Origin: Dermacentor variabilis
Taxonomy: Eukaryota > Arthropoda > Arachnida > Ixodida > Ixodidae
Reading direction: 5' to 3'
Length of the DNA: 64,000 nt
Assembly (NCBI RefSeq): GCF_050947875.1
Contig: NC_134571.1
Span: 223,954,024-224,018,023, forward strand
Shown in pieces: positions 8,838-17,713 of the stretch. The notes below the pieces were generated by a model. That model saw only the letters and a list, made by a program, of their open reading frames with translations, was not told the DNA's origin and ran no database searches. A program made the translations under genes and the position numbers. Every line of letters starts with the position of its first letter. Positions within the stretch are counted from its first letter, which is position 1.

Positions 8838-11367
8838 GCAGGTTCATTTTCATCGTGTAAGTGTTTATCATACTTCCGCATGCCATGGTACCGGCTCTGT
8901 TGACCCTTTGCCCCGCTACGACATCGCACGCTGCACATCACTGCAGTGACGGTATCACCCTGCCTGCAATCCACCCGAATTCATCACTTAAGATTTAAGA
9001 ACGTTACTACCGATATACCAGTCCCACGAGGAACCTGGTTGTCCTCATCGCTACGGTCATCCTCAACTGTGGATATAAAAGTGCACCAACCATTACCACC
9101 ACTCTGCGGGCTCGGTGGTTGCGCATCAGCGCAGGCCAATAGTGCTTTCGTTTTCAACATGTAAGTGTTTATGATGCTTGCCGATGCCATGTTACCGGCT
9201 CTGCTGACACTTTCCCCGCTACGACATCGCCCGCTGCACATCACTGCAGTGTCGGTATCACCCTGGCCTGAAATCGACACGAATTCAACACTGAGCGTTT
9301 AGAAACATTCCTACCAATATACCAGTCCTCCGAGGAACCTGGTTGGCCTCATTGCTACAGTCATCCTCAACTGTAGATATAAAAGAGCACCGACCATTAC
9401 CACCACTCTGTGGGCTCGGTGGCTGCGCATCAGCGCAGGCCACTAGTCGTTTCGTTTTCATCATGCAAGTGTTTATCATTCTTGCGCATGGCATGTTCCC
9501 GGCTCTACTGATTCTTGACCCTCTTGACCCCGCTACGACATCGCCCGCGGCAGTTCACTACAGCGACGGTATCACCCTGGCCTGTAATCCCCCCGAATTC
9601 AACACTTAACATTTAAAAACGTCCCTACTGATATACCAGTCCCCCAACGAACCTGGTTGTCCTCATCGCTACACTCATCAACGACTGTGGATATAAAAGC
9701 GCACCAACCATTACCACCACTCTGTGGAATCAGTGGCTGCGCATCAACGAAGGCCACTAGTCCTTTCGTTTTCATCATGCAAGTGTTTATCAGCCTTCCG
9801 AATGCCATGTTACCGGCTCTACTGACCCTTGCTCCCGCTACGACATCGCCAGCTGCAGTTCACTACAGCGGCGGTATCACCCTAGACTGCAATCCACCCG
9901 AAATCAACACTTCATATTTAACAACGTTCCAACCGATATACTTGTCCCACAAGGAACCTGGTTGGCCTCATCGCTAGTCATTCTCAAGTGTGGGTGCAAA
10001 ATGCACGAACCATTACCACCCCTCTGTGCGCTCGGTGGCTGCGCATCAACGCAGGCAACTAGTCCTTTAGTCTTCATAATGGAATTGTTTATCAGGCTTG
10101 GCAATGCCTCGTTACCGGCTCTACTGACCCTTGCCCCCGCTGCGACATCGCCCGCTGCAGTTCACAACAGTTATGGTATCACCATGGCCTAGAATCCGCC
10201 CGAATTCAACACTTCATGATTAAGAACGTTCTTACCGATATACCAGTCCCCCGAGGAACCTGGTTGGCCTCATCGCTACCGTCATCAACGAGTGTGGATA
10301 TAAAAGCGCACCAACCATTACCACCACTCTGCGGGCTCGGCGGTTGCGCATCAACGCAGGCCATAGTCCTTTCTTTTTCATTATGCAAGTGTTTATTACA
10401 CTTCCGCATGCCATGTTACCTGCTCTTTTCACCCTTTCCCCGCTATGACATCGCCCACTGCACATCACTGCAGCGGCGCTATCACCCTGGCCTACAATCC
10501 ACCCGAATTCCACAATTCATATTTAACAACGTTCCAACCTATATACTATTCCTCCGAGGAACCTGGTTAGCCGTATCGCTACATTCATCAACGGTTGTGG
10601 ACTAAAAAGCGCACCAACCTTTACGCACACTGTGTGGGCTCGGTGGCTGCGCATCAACGCAGGCCACTAGTCCCCTCGTTTTCATCATGTAAGTGTTTAT
10701 CACACTTGCGCATGCCATGTTACCGGGTCTGCTGGCCCTTTCCTCGCTACGACATCGCTCGCAGCAGTTCATTAGAGGGGTGGTATCACCCTGTCCTGCA
10801 ATCCACCCGAATTCAACACTTACTATTTAAAAACATTCCTACCGATATTCCAGTCCCCCGAGGTAACCTGCTTGGCCTCATTGCTACAGTCATCAACAAC
10901 TATGGATATGAAAGCGCACCAACCATTACCACCACTCTGTGGGCTTTGTGGCTGCGCATTTGTGTAGGACACTAGTCCTTTCGCTTTCGTCATGCAAGTG
11001 TTTATCATCCTTGCGTATGCCATGTTACCGGCTCTGCTGACCCTTTCCTCCACTACGACATCGCCCGCTGCACATCACTTCAGCGACTGTATCGCCCTGG
11101 CCAGCAATCCACTCGAATTCAATGCTTCATGTTTAACAACGTTCCTACCGATATACCAGTGCCCCGAGGAACCTGGTTGGCCTCATCGCTACAATCATCC
11201 TCAACTGGGGATATAAATGTGCACCGATCTTTACCACCACTCTGTGGGCTCGGTGGCTGCGCATCAGCACAGGGTACTACTCCTTTCCTTTTCATCATGC
11301 GAGTGTTTATCAGCCTTGCGAATGCCATGTTATCGGCTCTACTGACCCTTGCCCCCGCTGCGACATC
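8838..11367 (+). repeat. Tandem satellite, about 304-bp unit, roughly eight units
   Basis: The block CCATTACCACCACTCTG recurs near 9088, 9392, 9708, 10008, 10312, 10616, 10919 and 11225, so the spacing is 300-316 bp. Each unit also has GAGGAACCTGGTTGGCCTCATC, a TATA-like GGATATAAAAG (intact at 9071, 9375, 9689 and 10296; degenerate in several others), TTTTCATC-ATG and GCTACGACATCGCCCGC. Units look roughly 85-95% alike by eye. With the piece at 5598-5680 the array has eight whole units and a partial ninth ending at 11367. Long open frames on both strands are a by-product of the repeat, although three units keep a short ORF (see next entry). Confidence 0.9.
10992..11216 (+). other. Possible mini-ORF in a satellite unit
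   Basis: In this unit ATG starts 74 codons beginning MQVFIILAYAMLPALLTL, a hydrophobic, signal-peptide-like start, then a Ser/Thr/Ala segment and a Pro-rich tail (EEPGWPHR). Units near 9463 and 9777 encode similar peptides of 48 and about 66 residues. In three units (near 8865, 9159, 10688) the same site reads ATGTAAGTG or GTGTAAGTG, which stops at once or forms a good 5' splice site. I do not recognise the peptide. It may be a chance ORF in a satellite. Confidence 0.25.
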
Positions 11368-11574
11368 GAGTTATCATGTTCTCTAGTTAGCACTTGATCT
11401 GAACTCTAAATGCTAAAGCTTTACATTAAAGCTACACCAAACACAGCTTTATTCGGCGTCTGCTGCAGGCGGCCACATCACAATCAAGATTTTTGCTATC
11501 AGCTCAATAACTTTCTGCGCGGACTTATTACAAACATTCTAATTCACATATATAAACGACTTATATAACATATT
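11368..11574. other. No gene seen
   Basis: About 200 bp of AT-rich DNA lies between the end of the satellite and the left LTR of the gypsy element. No ORF or repeat family is recognised. Confidence 0.6.
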
Positions 11575-11754
11575 TTTACGCGAAGGTCTATTCAGTAAGA
11601 CGAGCAACTATTTACAGGTTATATTTACAGCAGCGGTTGCAACGCTGACCTGTCAGGTTCACAGCGCGAGCCGTGTTCGTTCTTCCTCCTCTTTTCTCGA
11701 GTGATGGTGCGGACGCGCCTCTTTCAAACAATCAAATATCACAAGCGTGTTGCA
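11575..11754 (-). repeat. 3' LTR of the gypsy element
   Basis: The minus strand starts TGCAACACGC and runs to CTTCGCGTAA. It shares AGCAACTATTT, the TTCTTCCTCCTCTTTTCTCG stretch and GTGATGG with the right LTR. The exact left edge is uncertain by a few bases. Confidence 0.8.
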
Positions 11755-11898
11755 TAATCCCCGGCGCCAGGAGCGACGTCCCGGAGCGTCCTAATGTAAC
11801 CACTGGGAGGGTGATTCTGATTAAGTCGCGTAACTTGCACGATATCACAGGACTGGGGAGCAAATGGGGCGTCAGGGCGATCTCGTTGGTGACGGGAG

Positions 11899-12426
11899 TC
11901 ACGGCATGAAGCACTCGGTATGGGCTAATGTAACGAGACAGCAGATTTTCTGACAGAGTGATTTACGCGACGGACACAATAGAAGCACCAAAGAACCAGT
12001 CGGAAAGTGCACGTCTAGGTGTCGCCAATCGTACAAACGCCTTTGCCTCTTTTGGGATTTCAGAAGGCGGTCACGGGCGAATTTCCCTTGCGTGGGCACA
12101 GCGGGCGATGGCGTCAAGTGCACATTTACTGGTCGGTGCCGCGTGAACAGGGAGGCTAGTGTGGAGGGGCAGTGCTGGTTCTCGGCGGAACAGAAGGAAA
12201 ATGTTAATTAAGCGGCTGTGTCATGGCGCGTGGCATTATAAGCTAATGTGACAAACGGTACAGCGAGGCCCCAGTCAGTGTGGTCTGAAGAGACATGTTT
12301 CACGAGCATGTCTGTGAGAGTGCGATTGAGACGCTCCGTAAGGCTATTTCTTTGGGGATGGTATGACGTGTTTAGCACATGACTGCAGCATGTCCACGAT
12401 AACTTTTGATAGGAATGTCCGGCCAC
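11899..12426 (-). pseudogene. gypsy integrase C-terminal part
   Basis: The 12426-12208 frame gives TSYHPQRNSLTERLNRTL, the catalytic-core end of gypsy integrase (the E-x-x-N-R motif). A stretch at 12123-11899 with RRLYDWRHLDVHFPTGSLVL and CPSRKSLCQKI resembles the GPY/F-type C-terminal region (FKPGDLVLLWSPSR in relatives), but the GPY motif itself is not clear. Separated from the main Pol frame by indels. Confidence 0.7.
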
Positions 12427-15136
12427 GCTCTATGAAAAGTTGTCGCGGAGCTCCATGTAATAAAATCACGTCGCGTAGAAGAAAATCGGCGACATCTGTG
12501 GCGCAGCTTTTAGGAAGCGCTCGGGTGATGGCGTAGCCCGTGGCGTAATCCGTGGCCACAGCGATGCACCTGTTCCCAGAGGTAGAAAGAGGAAAAGGGC
12601 CAAGTAAGTCCAAACCAACCCGAGGGAATGGTTCCGCGGGAATGTAGAGTGGTTGAAGGGATCCAGCATGGAGCATCGATAGTGTATCACATCGCTGGCG
12701 TTTCTCGCACGCAGCTACGTATCTTCGAACGGAGGGAGGAAGCCCTGGCCAAAAGAAGGATCGCCGGATCCGGTCGTAGGTACATGACACACCCAGGTGA
12801 CCAGCAGTGGGGAGGTCGTGAAGTTCGGGGAGAACAGCCAAGCGAAGGTGTTTAGGGATCACAAGGGGTAATGCAGCGCGATCGGGGTGAATGTTGTGGC
12901 GGTAGAGTACGCACTCTTGAAGTGTGAATGAGCTAAGGGAACTGTCAGCAAGGAACGATTCCTGGCGGTCAATCATGATACGCAAGAACGGATCACGGCG
13001 CTGCTCGTCAGCGACATGGAGCAACGGAAAAACGCAGAGAACACAGGCGTCAATGTCAGTATCAGAAGTAGAGGTCGCGTCTTCGACTGGGTAGCGAGAG
13101 AGGCAACCTGTGTCCTGATGTTGGCGTTCCGACTTGTAAGTCACTGTATAGGGATATTCTTGTAGTCGGAGAGCCCAACAATCGAGACGGCCAGTAGGAT
13201 CCTTGAGCGACGAAAGCCAATAGAACGCTTGATGGTCTGTGATTATTGAGAAGGGCTTGCCATATAAATACGGGCGGAACTTTGAAACAGCCGAGACGAG
13301 AGCAAGGCATTCGCGTTCAGTAATCAAATAGTTGCGCTTTGCAGTTGTAAGGATCTGGCTAGCGCAAGCTATAACGCGGTCGTGTCCGTGTTGGCGTTGC
13401 GACAAGACGGCACCGATCCCATAACCACTGGCATCGGTACAGACTGCTGTAGGTGTGGACTGGTCAAATTGGGCCAAGACCGGTCGATTGGTGAGTATAG
13501 TGATAAAGCCTTATCAGGATAAGGCCTTATCGCGATGATAAGGCCTGAGGGGAACCCCACGTAAAAGGCACGTCTTTCTTCAGAAGTTCAGTGAGCGGTC
13601 GAGCGATTGCTGCGAAATTTTTCACGAACCGTAGGAAATAAGAACAGAGCCCCACAAAACTCTGGACGTCTTTAACAGACTGAAGTACAGAAAAAGCCGT
13701 TACTGCTCGAACCTTTTCCGGGTCGGGATGTACTCCGCAAGCATCGACGAGATGGCCCAGCACTGTAATCTGTCCGCGCCCGAAGTCGCACTTCGATTAG
13801 TTTAATTGGAGCCCAGCCTTGCGGAGGACATCAAGGATAGCTGCCACGTGCTCAAGGTGCGTCTCAAATCTAAGAGAAAAAACAAGGACGTCGTCGAGGT
13901 AACAAAGGCAAGTTAACTACTTGAAACCTTGAAGCAGAGAGTCGGTCATTCGTTCAAACGTGGTGGGGGCTTTGCATAATCCGAACGGCATAACTTTGAA
14001 CTGGTAGAGGCCATCTGGAGTGACGAAAGCAGTCTTTTTTTGGTCTTGCTCATCGATGGAAATCTGCCAATAACCAGATCGAAGGTCGATGGAGGAAAAG
14101 TATTTGGCACCATGAAGTCAATCAAGAGCGTCGTCCATTCGTGGTAAATGGTAAATGTCCTTTTTAGTAATTCAGTTTAGGGGGCGGTAATCAACGCAGA
14201 AACGCCACGTGCCATCTTTCTTCTTGACGAGCACGACCGGCGACGACCAAGGATTCGACGAGGGCTCAATAATGTCTCCGGCGAGCATCTTGTTTACTTC
14301 CTGCGGAATAACTTGCTGCTCTGCCGCGGACACGCGATACGGTCGGTGGTGAATGGGAACTGGCACCCGTTCCCACCAGTGCTTATCCGGTGCCTAACAA
14401 GGGACGTCTGACCAAGTGGTCGATTGTCAGTGTTAAATATGTCGCGGTAAGAAAGCAAAATGCGATATAGGGTGGTTGCTTGGTCAAGTGCGAGGTCCGG
14501 AGCGACCATAGGACGTAATGGGCCGTCGAGATTCAAGGCATCCTGCGGGTAATCAGGAGGATCTGGAGACGCGTCGGCTGCAAAAGCAGTGACGTGGTCG
14601 TCTGTCACTGACCGGAGCGTTGTCACCGCTATGCCTTCAGGTAACACTTGCTGCATCAAGCCAAAATTGATAACGGGGAGAAACATTCAATTAGTGGCAA
14701 GGGTTACGACGGATTGTGGCACAGAGATGTCGCGCGCCAGGAGGACATCACGAATGGGTGCGACAACATAGTCGCCATCACGCACGGTTGCCGTTGAGGC
14801 CATTTCAACGAAGCTTAGGGCTTTTGGAGGTAAGCGAACAAACGCTGTTGTGCAGACGATATTCGGTTGATTGGGGCGAACGTCTAAGAGAATAGGAAGC
14901 TCGAGGCACAGCGTACCGGCCGAACAGTTGATGAAGGCAGAATGTGTCGTCAGAAAGTCGAACTCGAAGATTAGGTCGTGATGGCAACTGGTCCGTACGG
15001 TGAACAGGACCTGAACTTGGCGGCCAGCAATTGCTATGAGAGCAGTATACATACCCCTGACGGCAACAGTGGCGCCTTGGCGACGCGTATGGCTCGAGTT
15101 ATGGCAGGTGTAAAAACTTTTTTGAGGTGACGACAT
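12344..15136 (-). pseudogene. gypsy Pol: protease end, RT, RNase H, integrase
   Basis: Pieces in order: protease tail and linker (15136-14294); RT with [20 protein letters not shown] and [14 protein letters not shown] (14366-14172), then an in-frame stop at LN; palm with SSIDLRSGYWQI and YLDDV (catalytic YLDD codons at 13890-13901); connection domain VGLCSYFLRFVKNFA (13763-13527); RNase H starting TDASGYGIGAVLSQ (13477 frame); integrase with AGHLGVSCTYDRIRRSFFWP and LDLLGPFPLS. The zinc-binding Cys pair appears as CEKRQRC, so part of the HHCC finger is altered. A short GATAAGGCCTTATC palindrome near 13518 lies at a frame break between RT and RNase H. Confidence 0.8.
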
Positions 15137-15793
15137 AGGTTAGCGCTCCTTATGGAAACTTGGGCTCCAGTATCAATTGTTACCGTCAACGGAACACCAT
15201 CAACGTCTACTACAATTAGGGTCGTGTTGGTGAGGGGCGTCAACGGAGGATTTCGACAGGACGCACGTGATGCAGCACTACCTCCAAGAGATGCATGGCC
15301 TAGTTTTCCGTCCATTGGTTTGGCGAGGAAAAGCGGCGAGGTTGGGGTGACGGGAAGCGACGGCGTTGAGGCGACGGCGATCGCACAGAGGAGCGGCTGT
15401 CAGGGTCATCACAAGTAGGGTACAGACAGCGAGGTGAATAACGGCGAGCGTTGGCGTATGGGCGAGGAGCAGGGAAGGAACTCCAGTACGGCGGCAACCA
15501 GGTGGTGCGGCAGTGGTGGGATATATGAGCAACGCGGTGGCAGCGGAAGCAGATGAGTTTGTCGTCTGGGATTCGCCATTCAGCAGTATTGCTTGGTCTG
15601 TGAGCGAAATGCTGGTCATTACTGGTTGTGGACATGGGTATGGGTGCCGAATCAGGGCGGGAGACAGGGCAGGCGGTAGGGATGCCAATGTTTGCAATTT
15701 CTTGCCGCACAACTGCTTGAATAACGGAAATAGTAGGGGCCGCTTGGTCAAAGGTACCGTCAGGGGGTCGTGAATGAAGGGGGCCGCTTCCAT
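15034..15793 (-). pseudogene. gypsy nucleocapsid and start of protease
   Basis: A CCHC-like knuckle, CFRCHRVAHISHHC, is encoded in the frame 15710-15300. A second frame (15315-15034) encodes the protease start, VPLTVTIDTGAQVSIRSA, with the catalytic DTGA at about 15174-15163. The remainder of the protease (FDFLTTHSAFINC) lies in yet another frame at 15136-14687. Frame changes show the element is dead. Confidence 0.8.
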
Positions 15794-15832
15794 CTCACGG
15801 TGAACGATACGTGTGACGTTCTCTTGAAATGG

Positions 15833-16465
15833 TCATGTGGCGGTAAGAGTGGAGGAAGAGGACGTGGCACGGGTGTTTGGGAGCCGGGAAAACTGTAGGA
15901 CGACGCAGCGGTTTTTGGCTAGCTCGAAGCGGTGGCATTCTTTGACGATGGCGTCGACGGTAGAAACGTTGTTATAGACGAGCAAATTGAAGGCGTCGTC
16001 CGTGATGCCTTTTAGGATATGGTCCACCTTGTCAACCTCGGTCACGTGCTCGTCGACTTTCCGGCGAATCGCGAGCACTTCCTGTATGTAGGAGACATAC
16101 GATTCGGTCGACGACTGGACACGGGTGGCAAGCTCTTTTCCGGCAGCCTGTTGGCGACCTCGCCCGCTGCCAAATAGGTCGCGAAGTCGCTCTATGAAAA
16201 TGACCAAGCCGGAAAGGTTGATATCATGGGTGTGAAACCAGAGATGCAATGTCCCGTCCAGATAAAAGATCATATTGGCAGACATGATGGTAGGGTCCCA
16301 GTGGTGGCTTTGGCTAACACGCTCATACATGCTGAGCCAGTCGTTGACGTCAACGTAATTTTGGGCAGAGAATGTCCCAGGATCGCGGAGACTAGGAACG
16401 GTAGGGTACGTTGTGGTTGGCGCCGCAGGTGTAGGTGGCAACGGGGTGGTTCCATCGGAACCCAT
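15833..16465 (-). pseudogene. gypsy Gag (capsid part)
   Basis: 210 codons from ATG 16465. After a Pro-rich start it has GTFSAQNYVDVNDWLSMYER, an ESYVSYIQEVLAIRRKV block and VDHILKGITDDAFNLLVY, the usual retrotransposon Gag capsid pattern of this tick gypsy lineage. The related gag at 24166-25379 has matching blocks. The frame is lost before the nucleocapsid, which continues in another frame below about 15795. Confidence 0.8.
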
Positions 16466-16538
16466 GGCTGAGAAGATGACGATGCGGCTGCTTCGGAGCT
16501 CCCTGGCGAGAACGGGGAACGTTCCAACTCTACCACAA

Positions 16539-16720
16539 TGTTACGCGAAGGACGAGTCAGCAAGACGAGCAACTATTTGCAGGTTATATTTACAACAGTG
16601 ATTGTAGCGCTGACCGGTTAGATTCGCAGCGCCGAGCCCAGTTCGTTCTTCCTCCTCTTTTCTCGAGTGATGGCGCCCACGTGCCTCGTTGAATCAATCA
16701 AATACCATGCGCTTGTACCA
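16539..16720 (-). repeat. 5' LTR of the gypsy element
   Basis: The minus strand starts TGGTACAAGCGC and ends CTTCGCGTAACA. It is followed by TTGTGGTAGAGTTGGAA, the expected place of the primer-binding site, and then by gag. It is clearly diverged from the left LTR. Confidence 0.8.
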
Positions 16721-17713
16721 ATATATATGACGACTTTCCGAAAAGGTATGCAGAATGGTGCAGTAGGTACCTCGGCATAATTTTTCGTAAATCACTCGCG
16801 ACTTCGCGACTACCGAACGAATGGAAAATTGCAAAGGTAATACCTATACATAAATCAGGCGACACAGCAGAAATTTCTTATTTTAGACCCATTTCATTAA
16901 CTAGTATATCCTGTAAGCTTCTAGAGCACATAATTTTAAAGCACATAACGGTTTTTCTAGAGAGCATTGGCTTCTTGTCTCCCTACCAACATGACTTTCG
17001 CCGTGGTTTATCAACAGTAACCCAACTGACAGAACTGGTTCGCAATCTTGCATTTACTGCCAATCACCGCGGCCAGACTGACATGATTTTACTTGACCTA
17101 TCTACGGCGTTTGATTGAGTATGCCATAACAAGTTAATCGCTAACCTTGAAAGTGTTGTTGGGACAGGGCTGCTTTCAGCCTGGATAAAAGAATTTCTAG
17201 GCAATCGTTCACAATTTGTAATCTACGAAAAAATGCTATCTAACACTGTCACCGTTACTTCCGGAGTTCCCCAAGGCTCAGTTTTTGGCTCATTATCTGC
17301 GTTATTTATAGCGAAATCATTAATTATTGCGACCACATCGCACTTAATACATCCCTCAACACTCTAGCTATTTGGTACTCTAATTGGCAGTTGTCAATTA
17401 ACGTAAAAATGTCTGTGGCCATGACCATAACAATGAAACCAAGACTATATAACTTTACATATGAGATTAATGGCATATCACTAACTAAAGTTGAAAAACA
17501 TAAATACCTGGGAGTTACATTAACCTCGGACCTCAGGTTGGACAAACATATTTCGAATCTCAACGCAGGAGCATTACGCAAATTACTCTTCCTCAAAAGA
17601 AGCCTTGCTCTACCTACGACATCAACGAAGCTACTGACCTACACAACGTTCGCTAGGCCAGTTCTTGAATACGCAAACACAGTCTGGGTTCCTCATACGA
17701 CTAAAATAAAATT
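16721..17713 (+). mobile_element. CR1/Jockey-type LINE, 5' part, cut by RTE copy B
   Basis: The plus strand encodes a decayed RT: VIPIHKSGDTAEISYFRPIS, FRRGLSTVTQLTELV, LLDLSTAFD, SGVPQGSVFGSL, then after a gap INGISLTKVEKHKYLGVTL and a C-terminal RPVLEYANTVWVPHTTKIK. Stops and shifts are frequent and the YxDD region is missing between about 17300 and 17390. The protein breaks at 17713, where the 3' microsatellite of RTE copy B begins, and resumes at 20371. Confidence 0.75.

Larger units (their letters stand above)
11575..16720 (-). mobile_element. Ty3/gypsy LTR element with both LTRs, decayed
   Basis: A minus-strand LTR retrotransposon of about 5.1 kb. The LTRs (about 180 bp) are at 11575-11754 and 16539-16720. 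They align from TG at the right end to the CTTCGCGTAA end, with many substitutions, so the insertion is old. Gag, CCHC nucleocapsid, protease, RT, RNase H and integrase follow in Ty3/gypsy order (integrase last). Reading frames change at least six times and there are in-frame stops, so it cannot encode its proteins. No env-like ORF is seen. The right LTR abuts the LINE that starts at 16721. Confidence 0.85.

Noticed and set aside
9343..9977. Open frames of 60-130 codons on both strands of the satellite
   Set aside because: They recur with the repeat period, run across unit borders in changing frames, and on both strands at once; only the short ATG-linked peptide is mentioned, at low confidence.
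8838..11367. CRISPR-like array
   Set aside because: Units are about 304 bp, similar over their whole length and eukaryotic in context; there are no short repeats with unique spacers.
13496..13545. GATAAGGCCTTATC palindromes as a separate inserted element
   Set aside because: Only about 40 bp with no TSD; a local slippage event within the decayed pol is enough.
11575..16720. An endogenous retrovirus with envelope
   Set aside because: No env-like ORF lies between integrase and the 3' LTR; the gene order fits a plain Ty3/gypsy retrotransposon.
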